A DNA stretch of 64,000 bases from Erythrobacteraceae bacterium WH01K (GTDB lineage: Bacteria > Pseudomonadota > Alphaproteobacteria > Sphingomonadales > Sphingomonadaceae): NCBI GenBank assembly GCA_027941995.1, contig CP115966.1, positions 1,178,001 through 1,242,000 on the forward strand. Direction: 5' to 3'. This document shows, piece by piece, positions 54,452-62,732 of the stretch (within the stretch, counting starts at the first letter, position 1; each line of letters opens with the position of its first letter). The position numbers and the translations under genes were made by a program. The notes beneath the pieces were generated by a model. The model saw only the letters and a program-made list of their open reading frames with translations. It was not told where the DNA came from and made no database searches.

Positions 54452-55570
54452 TTGCGGATCGCTGTCCTGAAAGAGCGCGAGGCGGGGGAAACCCGCGTTG
54501 CGCTGACGCCCGAAACCGCGAAGAAATTCATCGCGCTCGGGGCTGAAGTCGCGGTCGAGCGTGGGGCGGGAGAGACTGCCTCCATTCCGGACAGTGAGTA
54601 TGAAAACGCCGGGGCGTCGATCACGGACGCCGCGCAGGCGGTGACCGGGGCGGGCATCGTGCTGGGCATCCGCGCGCCCGATCCGCTTGCGCTTGCGGGC
54701 GCGAAGGACGGCGCGCTGGTCGCCGCCATCTTCGACCCCTTCCAGCAGCGTGATCGCGTGGAGGCTTACGCAAAGGCTGGCTTCGAGGCGCTGTCGATGG
54801 AATTCATGCCGCGCATTACCCGCGCGCAGAGCATGGATGTCCTGTCCAGCCAGTCCAACCTCTCTGGCTACAAGGCGGTCATCGCGGCGGCGAACCAGTT
54901 TGGCCGCGCCTTCCCCATGATGATGACCGCTGCCGGCACGGTGCAGGCGGCGAAGGTCTTCGTGATGGGCGTGGGCGTTGCCGGACTGCAGGCGATCGCC
55001 ACGGCGAAGCGTCTGGGCGCGCAGGTCAGCGCGACCGATGTCCGCTCCGCAACGAAAGAGCAGATCCAGTCGCTCGGCGCAAAACCCGTCTTCGTCGAGG
55101 ACGTCGCCGGTATCGAGGGCGAGGGTTCGGGCGGCTATGCCACCGAGATGAGCGAGGAATACCAGCAGGCGCAGGCGAAACTGGTGTCCGAGCATATCGC
55201 GAAGCAGGACATCGTCATCACCACCGCACTGATCCCCGGGCGCGAGGCGCCAAGGCTGATCTCCGACGCGCAGATTGCGACGATGAAGCCCGGCAGCGTG
55301 ATCTACGACCTTGCCGTGGCGCAAGGCGGCAATGTCGAGGGCAGCACGGCCGATGAACTGGTGACGCGTCACGGGGTCACCCTGATGGGTTATTCCAACA
55401 CGCCCGCGCATCTCGCCCCCGACGCGTCCGCATTGTTCGCGCGCAACCTGTTCAATTTCCTCTCTGCCTTCTGGGACAAGGACGCCGGGATTGTCGAACT
55501 GGACGAGGAAATCGGAGACGCCGTGCGCCTGACGAAGCACGGCAGGATCGTTCACGAGAGGTTGGTATGA
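54452..55570 (+). CDS. pntAA: NAD(P) transhydrogenase subunit alpha part 1
   Basis: 372 residues from a TTG at 54452 (no ATG before RIAVLKEREAGETRV). Soluble NAD(H)-binding domain I of proton-translocating transhydrogenase, which makes NADPH from NADH using the proton-motive force. Rossmann VMGVGVAGLQAIATAKRLGA and TTALIPGREAPRLI loops are present. The last 27 codons are repeated about 999 bp downstream inside another reading frame at 89% identity over 73 bp. The stop overlaps the next gene's ATG (ATGA). Confidence 0.94.
   Translation: MRIAVLKEREAGETRVALTPETAKKFIALGAEVAVERGAGETASIPDSEYENAGASITDAAQAVTGAGIVLGIRAPDPLALAGAKDGALVAAIFDPFQQRDRVEAYAKAGFEALSMEFMPRITRAQSMDVLSSQSNLSGYKAVIAAANQFGRAFPMMMTAAGTVQAAKVFVMGVGVAGLQAIATAKRLGAQVSATDVRSATKEQIQSLGAKPVFVEDVAGIEGEGSGGYATEMSEEYQQAQAKLVSEHIAKQDIVITTALIPGREAPRLISDAQIATMKPGSVIYDLAVAQGGNVEGSTADELVTRHGVTLMGYSNTPAHLAPDASALFARNLFNFLSAFWDKDAGIVELDEEIGDAVRLTKHGRIVHERLV
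55492..55564 (+). repeat. Duplicated pntAA 3' end, copy 1
   Basis: 73-bp segment encoding VELDEEIGDAVRLTKH and following residues of pntAA. It matches 56491-56563 at 65 of 73 bases. Offset exactly 999 bp. Confidence 0.9.
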
Positions 55571-56355
55571 AAACTTCGGTTTTTCTCTTAGCCGCTGTGA
55601 CATCGCTTTCGTGCGCGTTCGCGACGCCAGCCAGCGCGCGTTCGTCGATCGTCCCGTTGTTCCTCACCGCGCCCGAAGGTGACCAGGCAGCCGAGGGTTT
55701 TGTCGACGAGAACGAAGCTTTCTATAGCGTGCCAGTCGTTTCCGGTGTCACGGTTACACTAGCGCAAAGGATTGCAGTTCCCGGAAGCGCGATGACGCGC
55801 TACGTCGCTGCCGACACAGTGCTGTTTCAGGCGACCAGCACCGAAGGCATCGCCTATTGCGCATCCTCCAATAAGGATCTTGACGATCCTCCTCAATATG
55901 ATCGGATGGTGCGTGTCTTCGTCTGCTTGCGAGACGATGATCGCGATGGTGCCTTCGACCGTGCGCTGACGACCGGCGGTGAATCCGCTGCTTTTCCGGT
56001 GATGCAGGACGGGGACAATGACTGGATCGCACTGGGCGAACCCGTTCCCTACACGCTTTCGGCCGAGCAACCCTATCCCGTGGCTTATTCGATGCAATTT
56101 GTCCTGCGTCGTGCAATTCCGAAAAAGAACGTCGTGTTCATTGCCGCCAGGATTGGGAATGGGGACGAGGCTGAGACGATCTCCTATGATCGCTACGAAC
56201 TTGGGCCGCGGGGTGAACTGGAACTATTCGGGGGTCAGTTCCAGGTTTCGGCGATGACGAAGGATGGGGCTCAGTTCGAACTGGTTCGGTCCATGCCGAT
56301 ACGTCCGGTCATACTCGGCAAAACGCCGGCAAGATCGTTTTACGTTCCTGGGTAG
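55567..56355 (+). CDS. Secreted protein of unknown function inserted in the pnt operon
   Basis: 262 residues with signal peptide (MKTSVFLLAAVTSLSCAFATPASARS). No family recognised. A DDDRDGAFD stretch looks like a calcium-binding loop, and there are two cysteine-bearing strands (IAYCASSN, VFVCLRDD) and beta-rich repeats. Two sample lines of its coding sequence are 48% and 55% GC, visibly lower than the roughly two-thirds GC of the neighbours, which suggests transfer. It lies between pntAA and a chimeric remnant, bracketed by a repeat of the pntAA end. Confidence 0.6.
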   Translation: MKTSVFLLAAVTSLSCAFATPASARSSIVPLFLTAPEGDQAAEGFVDENEAFYSVPVVSGVTVTLAQRIAVPGSAMTRYVAADTVLFQATSTEGIAYCASSNKDLDDPPQYDRMVRVFVCLRDDDRDGAFDRALTTGGESAAFPVMQDGDNDWIALGEPVPYTLSAEQPYPVAYSMQFVLRRAIPKKNVVFIAARIGNGDEAETISYDRYELGPRGELELFGGQFQVSAMTKDGAQFELVRSMPIRPVILGKTPARSFYVPG

Positions 56356-56368
56356 GCGCACTTAACCA

Positions 56369-56572
56369 ATGGACTTCATCTTCATCCTGTTGCTTTCTGG
56401 CTCGGCATGTCTCGCTAGCACTTATGCGATCCGGTCGGTCACGTCCTCGCTGCGCACGCTGCTCCACAATGTCGGGCAAAAGTGTCGTACGGTCGAACTG
56501 GACGCAGAATTCGGAGAAGCCGTGCGCCTGACGAAGCACAGCAAGATCGTTCACGAAAGGTTGCAATCATGA
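56369..56572 (+). pseudogene. Chimeric remnant: pntAB-like start fused to a second pntAA end
   Basis: 67 residues, open from ATG 56369 to TGA. Residues 1-35 (MDFIFILL, ACLASTY, RSVTSSLRTLL) align without gaps to the start of PntAB (57568), with 17 of 35 identical. Residues about 41-67 (RTVELDAEFGEAVRLTKH and on) match the PntAA C-terminus; the DNA is 89% identical. No transhydrogenase activity could come from such a piece. The stop overlaps the next gene's ATG, just as in the intact pntAA. Best explained by duplication/recombination within the operon. It may still be translated as a small membrane peptide. Confidence 0.8.
56491..56563 (+). repeat. Duplicated pntAA 3' end, copy 2
   Basis: Second copy of the 73-bp segment described at 55492-55564, eight mismatches, several of them changing G to A. 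Confidence 0.9.
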
Positions 56573-56700
56573 ACCGTGCGGCATGGCTCATTCTGCTGGG
56601 CATCGGTCTGGTCCTGTTGTTCGTCCTCGGCTTGAATGCCGGTTACTTCGCAGGCACCCAGCTTTCGAATGGCGAAAACATTGAGGCGAGCGAGGGGTGA
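56569..56700 (+). CDS. Small single-helix membrane protein in the pnt operon
   Basis: 43 residues, MNRAAWLILLGIGLVLLFVL then GLNAGYFAGTQLSNGENIEASEG. One membrane helix with an acidic exported or cytosolic tail. ATGA overlap with the chimeric remnant and 2-bp gap to the next lipoprotein gene. Unknown family. It probably followed pntAA before the insertion (inference from the repeated junction). Confidence 0.6.
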   Translation: MNRAAWLILLGIGLVLLFVLGLNAGYFAGTQLSNGENIEASEG

Positions 56701-56702
56701 CC

Positions 56703-57125
56703 ATGCGCCTTGGAATTGCCGCAGCCATCATTGCATCGCTGGCGCTGGCCGGGTGCGACGGTATGCAGCCGGGGGCAAGCAGCTACGATACCCGCGCGGC
56801 TTCGGCCGGCTCGGATTTCCGATATGGCGCGCGCGAAGTGGTTGCCGGGCTGCAGCCAGTCTGTCCCTACACGGTAGAGGACGAACGGCTGGCGCAATAC
56901 GACCCGGTCCGCGCGCGGATGGAAGCGCTGGAAGAGCGGATTGCGGGCACGGCGCTGGAAGTCGACCTGGCGGTCGTTCGTTCGGACTACGCCCATTTCT
57001 GGCAGGTCAATACGGCCGAATGCGGCGAACCGGACGGCGAGACCGTAGAAGAACAGATCGCCGCCGAGATTGCGAAAATCGTCGCCGGGCTCGACCGCAT
57101 GGAAGCCGCGGCGGGCGTCACTTGA
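56703..57125 (+). CDS. Small lipoprotein in the pnt operon
   Basis: About 140 residues from ATG 56703 (a GTG at 56697 overlaps the preceding stop). Lipobox LALAGC near residue 17. The mature part is helical (YGAREVVAGLQPV, MEALEERIAGTALEVDLAVV) with Cys in LQPVCPYTV and AECGEPDG, which could form a disulfide. No family recognised. Lies within the run of pnt genes. Confidence 0.65.
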   Translation: MRLGIAAAIIASLALAGCDGMQPGASSYDTRAASAGSDFRYGAREVVAGLQPVCPYTVEDERLAQYDPVRARMEALEERIAGTALEVDLAVVRSDYAHFWQVNTAECGEPDGETVEEQIAAEIAKIVAGLDRMEAAAGVT

Positions 57126-57130
57126 CCTGC

Positions 57131-57565
57131 ATGGCGCCGAGAGATGCACGGATTGCCGCCGGGGTGCTGGCGGCGGCCATGATCGTGCTGGCATCGCAGC
57201 CTGTTGCTGCCCGCTCGACGCACGGTGCAGTCGATGCGAGTGAAGAGCAATCCGCAGCCTGGGCGGGCGAGTGGAGCGTGGATTTGCGGTTATCGCTCGA
57301 CGACCCGCATTACACGCAGCCGATGACCCTTGTCTCGACTGGCGAAGGGGACGTGGCAGGCTCGTTCTACGGCTCTCCGATAGAGGCCGGACGCGCTGGC
57401 GAGGCGAAAGGCCGCACCTGCCTGTCCTTCCGCACCAGCGACGACAGCGGCCCCTATTTCCACGCCGCTTGTCTGGAAGGCGAAAAGATGACCGGGCAAA
57501 GCTGGAGCACGGGGCGCGGCTTCGTCCTCCCCTGGACCGCGACGCGCTTAGCAGAGAAGGACTGA
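57131..57565 (+). CDS. Exported protein of unknown function in the pnt operon
   Basis: 144 residues from ATG 57131 with signal MAPRDARIAAGVLAAAMIVL. Mature part has WAGEWSVDLRLSLDDPHYTQPM and GRTCLSFRTSDDSGPYFHAACLE, two cysteines and a beta-sandwich-like pattern. No family recognised. Co-directional and tightly packed before pntAB (TTG start two bases after its stop). Confidence 0.65.
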   Translation: MAPRDARIAAGVLAAAMIVLASQPVAARSTHGAVDASEEQSAAWAGEWSVDLRLSLDDPHYTQPMTLVSTGEGDVAGSFYGSPIEAGRAGEAKGRTCLSFRTSDDSGPYFHAACLEGEKMTGQSWSTGRGFVLPWTATRLAEKD

Positions 57566-57567
57566 CC

Positions 57568-57852
57568 TTGGACTTCATTTCGATCCTGTCGATTTTCGTG
57601 CTGGCGTGTTTCGTCGGCTATTACGTGGTCTGGTCGGTCACGCCCGCGCTGCACACGCCGCTGATGGCGGTGACCAATGCGATTTCGTCGGTCATCATCG
57701 TCGGCGCGCTGATCGCGGCGGCAGCGGCGGATGTGCCGGGGGCGAAATGGCTGGGGCTGCTCGGCATCGTGCTCGCCAGCGTGAACATCTTCGGCGGGTT
57801 CGCGGTGACGGCGCGAATGCTCGCCATGTACAAGAAGAAGGAGAAGAAGTGA
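57568..57852 (+). CDS. pntAB: NAD(P) transhydrogenase subunit alpha part 2 (membrane)
   Basis: 94 residues from a TTG at 57568 (LDFISILSIFVLACFVGYYV). The membrane part of the alpha subunit (domain II), with about three helices ending in GGFAVTARMLAMYKKKEKK. Works with PntAA and PntB in proton pumping. Ends with TGATG overlap into pntB. A degenerate copy of its first 35 codons lies at 56369. Confidence 0.92.
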   Translation: MDFISILSIFVLACFVGYYVVWSVTPALHTPLMAVTNAISSVIIVGALIAAAAADVPGAKWLGLLGIVLASVNIFGGFAVTARMLAMYKKKEKK

Positions 57853-59348
57853 TGTTCTCCTACTTCGTTGCCGCTTGGCGAACCGACGTCGAGCCAGAGT
57901 TTGCCCTCGACACAGCTTCCGATCTTGGAATGGCGCATGGCGGAGTAAACCCGTGGGTCGCACTCGCCTATCTCGTGTCGGGCGTGTTCTTCATCCTTGC
58001 GCTGCGCGGACTGTCCTCGCCCGCGACGAGCCGGACGGGCAACCGCTTCGGCATGATCGGCATGCTGATCGCGGTGGTGACGACGATGGTGACGCGCGAC
58101 ATTGCCAATATTGTCGAAATCCTCATCGCGATCGCGGTCGGTGGCGTGATCGGCCTTGTCATCGCCCGCCGCATCGCCATGACCTCAATGCCCGAGCTGG
58201 TCGCGGCCTTCCATTCGTTGGTCGGCCTTGCCGCGGTGCTGGTCGGCTGGGCGGCTTATCTCAATCCGGGTGCTTTCGGCTTGCTGATCGGCGACAGCAT
58301 CGGCGCGGTTTCCAAAGTCGAGATGGGTCTCGGCATCGCCATCGGAGCCATCACCTTCTCCGGCTCGGTCATCGCCTTTGCCAAGTTATCGGGCCGAATG
58401 AGCGGTTCGCCGATTTTGCTGCCCGCGAGGCACGTCATCAACCTCGGCACGCTGGCGGCGATCATCGTGCTGACCGCGCTCTTCGCCATGGCCGGGCCGG
58501 CCGAGACCAGGCCGCTGATTATTGCGCTGACGGTGCTCGCTTTCCTCATCGGCTTCCTGCTGATCATCCCCATCGGCGGGGCGGACATGCCGGTCGTGGT
58601 GTCGATGCTGAACAGTTATTCGGGCTGGGCCGCGGCTGCGATGGGCTTCACGCTCGGCAATACGGCGATGATCATCACCGGCGCACTGGTCGGCTCCTCG
58701 GGCGCGATCCTCAGCTACATCATGTGCCGGGCGATGAACCGCAGCTTCATCAGCGTAATCGCGGGCGGCTTCGGCGCGGATGACAGCGCGGCTGGCAGCG
58801 GCGAGGCGAAGGAGCAGCGCCCCTACAAACAGGGCAGCGCGGCCGATGCGGCCTTCATGCTGGAACAGGCGGAAAAGGTCATCATCATCCCGGGCTACGG
58901 CATGGCGGTGGCGCAGGCACAGCACGCACTGCGCGAAATGGCCGACATGCTGGAAGAAAAGGGCGTGGAGGTAAAATACGCCATCCACCCCGTCGCCGGG
59001 CGCATGCCGGGGCATATGAACGTTCTCCTCGCCGAAGCGCAGGTGCCGTACGAGAACGTGTTCGAGCTGGAAGACATCAACTCCGAATTCGCGCAGGCGG
59101 ACGTCGCCTTCATTATCGGCGCGAACGATGTGGTTAATCCGGCGGCCAAGACCGACAAGTCCAGCCCCATCTACGGCATGCCCGTGTTCGACGTGGACAA
59201 GGCCAAGCAGGTATTCTTCATCAAGCGCAGCATGGGCGGCGTGGGCTATGCCGGCGTCGACAATGACGTGTTCTACATGGACCAGACCATGATGCTGCTG
59301 TCCGATGCCAAGAAGATGGTCGAGGAAATCGTGAAGGCGATGGATTGA
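57852..59348 (+). CDS. pntB: NAD(P) transhydrogenase subunit beta
   Basis: 498 residues if started at the coupled ATG (57852); the family's usual start (MAHGGVNPWVALAYLVSG) is at 57930, which would give 472 and make the first 26 residues, of a non-membrane type, an extension. Nine or so membrane helices followed by the soluble NADP(H)-binding domain III with VIIIPGYGMAVAQAQHAL and GANDVVNPAAK and DVDKAKQVFFIKRSM. Transports one proton per hydride transferred. Followed immediately by a lipoprotein gene (TTGA overlap). Confidence 0.93.
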   Translation: MFSYFVAAWRTDVEPEFALDTASDLGMAHGGVNPWVALAYLVSGVFFILALRGLSSPATSRTGNRFGMIGMLIAVVTTMVTRDIANIVEILIAIAVGGVIGLVIARRIAMTSMPELVAAFHSLVGLAAVLVGWAAYLNPGAFGLLIGDSIGAVSKVEMGLGIAIGAITFSGSVIAFAKLSGRMSGSPILLPARHVINLGTLAAIIVLTALFAMAGPAETRPLIIALTVLAFLIGFLLIIPIGGADMPVVVSMLNSYSGWAAAAMGFTLGNTAMIITGALVGSSGAILSYIMCRAMNRSFISVIAGGFGADDSAAGSGEAKEQRPYKQGSAADAAFMLEQAEKVIIIPGYGMAVAQAQHALREMADMLEEKGVEVKYAIHPVAGRMPGHMNVLLAEAQVPYENVFELEDINSEFAQADVAFIIGANDVVNPAAKTDKSSPIYGMPVFDVDKAKQVFFIKRSMGGVGYAGVDNDVFYMDQTMMLLSDAKKMVEEIVKAMD

Positions 59349-59686
59349 CCCGCGCCCTGCTGGCGGCCGGTGCTGCGCTGCTTTTGAACGGCTGCATCGA
59401 CCGGATCGCCGAGAGCCGGGTCGAAAGCGCGCTGGTAAAAAATGGCGTGGGCGATGGCACGGCGTCCTGCATGGCCGCGCGCATGGTAGACCGGCTGACC
59501 ATCGACCAGCTTCGCAAGCTGGAAGGCCTCGCCCCGCAGGATGGGGAGGCCCGGCGACCCACCGGCGTGCGCGATTTCCTGGCCCGGGTGCGGCGCGTGG
59601 GCGATGCGGAAGTGATTGCCGTAACCGGCTCCTCTGCTGCCCTGTGTGCCAGCGGCATTGCCCGCGAGGCAGGTGGAGGGGCCTAG
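59345..59686 (+). CDS. Small lipoprotein
   Basis: 113 residues from a TTG overlapping the pntB stop (TTGA). Lipobox LLLNGC near residue 17. The mature part (IDRIAESRVESALVKNGVGDGTASCMAARMVDRLT) is helical with Cys in ASC and ALC. It resembles small alphaproteobacterial lipoproteins of unknown role. Third or fourth envelope protein associated with the pnt operon. The next gene's GTG follows directly (TAG-GTG). Confidence 0.65.
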   Translation: MTRALLAAGAALLLNGCIDRIAESRVESALVKNGVGDGTASCMAARMVDRLTIDQLRKLEGLAPQDGEARRPTGVRDFLARVRRVGDAEVIAVTGSSAALCASGIAREAGGGA

Positions 59687-60682
59687 GTGAAGAAGCTGGC
59701 TCTCACCCTGCTGGGCCTCGTCGCGATTGCCGCGCTCGCTTTCCTGCTGCTGCGCGTGCCCGACACCGATCCGGCGGAGATGCGCGCGAAATATGGCGGA
59801 GAGCCTTCGCGTTTCGTGGAAATGCCGGATGGCAATATCTTCCATGTCCGGGACGAGGGGCCGCGCGGCGGATTGCCCATCGTCCTGCTCCATGGCTCGA
59901 ATGCCGACCTCCATACGTGGGAGCCTTGGGCGCGGGCGTTGTCAGGCGATTACCGCGTCATCCGGTTCGACCAGATCGGCCACGGCCTGACCGGCGCGAG
60001 CGTCGACGGTGAATATGCGCCCGATGCCTTTGCCGCCGATGTCGAGATGATCGCCGATGCGCTCGGCCTCGAGCGGTTCGTGCTGGCCGGCAATTCCATG
60101 GGCGGCGGGGTCGCGATGACCTATGCGTTGAAGCATCCCGAACGCCTTGCCGGACTGGTCCTGGTCGATGCCAGCGGCGCACCCGTAGAGCGTGAGAGTG
60201 GCGGCAACCTCGCCTTCACGCTGGCGCGTATCCCCGGCGTCGGCGCAGTACTCAGCCAGTTCCTGCCGCGTTCGCTGGTCGAGCGAAGCCTGTCGCAAAG
60301 CGTATCCAACCAGGACGTCGTCACGCCCGGGGCCGTCGATCGCTATTGGGAAATGGCGCGCTATCCCGGCACGCGGGCGGCGACCCGCGCCCGCTTCGCG
60401 TCACGGCGCGAACCCTTTGCCGCCGCCGATGTCGCTGCGTTGCAACTGCCTGTGCTGGTGATGTGGGGGAAGGAGGATGCGCTCATCCCCTATGACGCGG
60501 CCGGATGGTTCATGCGGCACCTGCCCAACGCCTCGCTGGCGGCCTACGACGATATCGGTCACCTCCCGATGGAGGAAGGGCCGGACCGAACGGCGAGCGA
60601 TCTGCGTGCATGGCTCGCCTCGTCGATTTCTTCGCCGCAACCCCCTGCCGATCCCACCCCGACGGTTGACAGCGCGAACTGA
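59687..60682 (+). CDS. Alpha/beta fold hydrolase, membrane-anchored
   Basis: 331 residues from a GTG at 59687 with GGAGGGG upstream. N-terminal hydrophobic anchor (MKKLALTLLGLVAIAALAFL), then VLLHGSNADLHTW (oxyanion), DQIGHG, nucleophile elbow AGNSMGGGVAM, acid in MWGKEDALIP and His in DDIGHLPMEEGP. A secreted or membrane-facing esterase or haloperoxidase-like enzyme; substrate unknown. Coupled to the lipoprotein gene. Confidence 0.85.
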   Translation: MKKLALTLLGLVAIAALAFLLLRVPDTDPAEMRAKYGGEPSRFVEMPDGNIFHVRDEGPRGGLPIVLLHGSNADLHTWEPWARALSGDYRVIRFDQIGHGLTGASVDGEYAPDAFAADVEMIADALGLERFVLAGNSMGGGVAMTYALKHPERLAGLVLVDASGAPVERESGGNLAFTLARIPGVGAVLSQFLPRSLVERSLSQSVSNQDVVTPGAVDRYWEMARYPGTRAATRARFASRREPFAAADVAALQLPVLVMWGKEDALIPYDAAGWFMRHLPNASLAAYDDIGHLPMEEGPDRTASDLRAWLASSISSPQPPADPTPTVDSAN

Positions 60683-60755
60683 TCCGGCAAGCGAGAGGCG
60701 ATATTGCGTCCGGCCCCGACCGGCGCTTGTCGTCCTTTGTCTGGAGTGATTTTGC

Positions 60756-61457
60756 GTGCGTAAACTGGGCCTGATCGGCGGAATGAGCTGGGTCTCGACC
60801 GGTCTCTATTACAAGTGGATAAACAAGGGCATCCAGCGACGGGCCGCGCCGATGGCCAGCGCGCCCCTGCTGATCGAAAGTCTCGATTTCAGCCAGCTGC
60901 ACGGGCTCAAGGAAGAATCGGACTGGGACCGCGCGGGCGAGGTTCTGGTGGACAGCGCGAAACGGCTGGAAGATGCAGGCGCAGGTGCGCTGATCATCGG
61001 CGCCAATTCGATGCACCGGCTGTATGACCGGGTGGCCGAGGCGGTCGACATCACCATCCTGCACATCGCCGATTGCGTCGGGGACAAGATGGTGGAGCAG
61101 GGGGCGACCAATGCCGCCTCCCTGATCGGGACCCGCAACGTCATGACCGAAAGCTTCTATCGCCAGCGGCTGGTGGCAAAGGGCATCGACCTGTTGCCGC
61201 CGGACATGGCCCATGTCGACGAGGTGAACCGCATCATCTACGAAGAACTGATGGCGGGAGAGGCGAAACGCTCTTCCGAACGGTTCTTCCGCACGCTGAT
61301 CACGCGATTGCAGCAGGACGGGGCGAAAGCGGTCGTGTCGGCCTGCACCGAACTCGACATGGTGATCGACGTGGATGCCAATGTGCTGCCGATCTACGAT
61401 TCCGCGAGGATCCACTGCGAGGCGGCGGTCGACTGGATCATGGCGGACGAGGCATAG
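60756..61457 (+). CDS. Aspartate/glutamate racemase family protein
   Basis: 233 residues from a GTG at 60756. MRKLGLIGGMSWVSTGLYYK is the family N-terminus (YgeA/RacX type). Of the two racemase catalytic positions the second is Cys197 in SACTELDMV; the first is Ser85 in IGANSMHRL, where the classical enzyme has Cys and the YgeA branch Thr. This suggests an asymmetric (YgeA-like) mechanism or changed specificity. Not linked to a D-amino acid pathway here. Confidence 0.82.
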   Translation: MRKLGLIGGMSWVSTGLYYKWINKGIQRRAAPMASAPLLIESLDFSQLHGLKEESDWDRAGEVLVDSAKRLEDAGAGALIIGANSMHRLYDRVAEAVDITILHIADCVGDKMVEQGATNAASLIGTRNVMTESFYRQRLVAKGIDLLPPDMAHVDEVNRIIYEELMAGEAKRSSERFFRTLITRLQQDGAKAVVSACTELDMVIDVDANVLPIYDSARIHCEAAVDWIMADEA

Positions 61458-61571
61458 AGGACGAACGGGGCCCGACAGCGGGCCGCCTGCCGCTGCAATC
61501 CGGCGGCTGGACGGATGTTGCCCGATTGTTCCCGTTGTCGCCATTGCCGCGCCCTCGTATCGGCTTGAGCG

Positions 61572-62732
61572 ATGTCGCGTTCTCCCCTTGCCGCCGATCC
61601 CGAAACCTCGCGCGGGCGCGAGTTCGCCGCCAGCGGTGACGAGACCCGCGGCCCGCGCAGCGCGTTCCAGCGCGACCGCGACCGCATCATCCATTCGATC
61701 GCGTTCCGCCGCCTGCGCGGCAAGACGCAGGTTTTCGTCGCTCCCGATGGCGATCACTATCGCACCCGCCTGACCCACAGCCTTGAAGTCGCGCAGATCG
61801 GCCGGACCATCGCCCGCGCACTGGGCCTGGACGAGGACCTGACCGAGGCGCTGTGCCTGGCGCACGATATCGGTCATCCGCCCTTCGGCCATGCAGGGGA
61901 AAAGGCGTTGAACGCCTCTGTCGAACGGCATGGCGGGTTCGATCACAACGCGCAGACGCTGCGCACCCTGATGCGGCTCGAAAGCCCCTATTGCACCCAT
62001 GTCGGGCTGAACCTGTCGTGGGAGACGCTGGAAGGCCTTTCAAAGCACAACGGGCCGGTGTCCGATCCCCATTGGGCGCTGGCTGCGCTCGACCGGGACT
62101 ATTCTCTGGAACTCGGCGGCTGGCCCTCGCTCGAAGCGCAGGTCGCGGCGGTGGCGGACGATATCGCCTACGACAATCACGATATCGACGACGGGCTGCG
62201 GGCGGGCTTCCTGAAGCTGGAGGACCTGCTTGAACTCGATTTCGTGGCCGAACTGTGGGACGCGGTCGTTCGCCGCCATCCCGATGCGCGGCAGGAAACA
62301 CGGTTGCGGGAACTGGTACGCGACCAGATCGGGGTGATGGTCAACGACGTGATTGCCACGGCCACGGCCCGGATGGCCGGACTGACCTCGCGCGGGGACA
62401 TTGCCACGCATGACGGGCCGGTTGCCGGGTTCTCGGACGCCATGTTCGAGCGCGAGCGGCGGCTCAAGGCCATCATGTACGAACGGTTCTATCTCCACCG
62501 CGACCAGGTCGAGACGGCGGAGAAGGCGCGCAGCGTCATCCTGAAACTGTATGCCGCCTACGATCAGGACCCTGCCCTGATGGGCGGGCGCTGGACCGCA
62601 ACGATGCCGTCGGCGGAGCCCGATCGCAGTCGCCATATCGTCGATTACATTGCCGGAATGACGGACAGCTACGCCATCGCTCGCCATGCCGCGATCTACG
62701 GGACCACGCCGGAAGGTCTCAGCAATGTCTGA
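61572..62732 (+). CDS. dgt: Deoxyguanosinetriphosphate triphosphohydrolase-like protein
   Basis: 386 residues. HD-domain metal motif: [12 protein letters not shown] and [19 protein letters not shown], later [16 protein letters not shown]. Splits dNTPs to nucleoside and tripolyphosphate, controlling pool balance (family knowledge). N-terminal [15 protein letters not shown] and [22 protein letters not shown] identify the Dgt branch. Separate from the racemase by 114 bp; overlaps the next gene's ATG by 8 bp. Confidence 0.93.
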   Translation: MSRSPLAADPETSRGREFAASGDETRGPRSAFQRDRDRIIHSIAFRRLRGKTQVFVAPDGDHYRTRLTHSLEVAQIGRTIARALGLDEDLTEALCLAHDIGHPPFGHAGEKALNASVERHGGFDHNAQTLRTLMRLESPYCTHVGLNLSWETLEGLSKHNGPVSDPHWALAALDRDYSLELGGWPSLEAQVAAVADDIAYDNHDIDDGLRAGFLKLEDLLELDFVAELWDAVVRRHPDARQETRLRELVRDQIGVMVNDVIATATARMAGLTSRGDIATHDGPVAGFSDAMFERERRLKAIMYERFYLHRDQVETAEKARSVILKLYAAYDQDPALMGGRWTATMPSAEPDRSRHIVDYIAGMTDSYAIARHAAIYGTTPEGLSNV

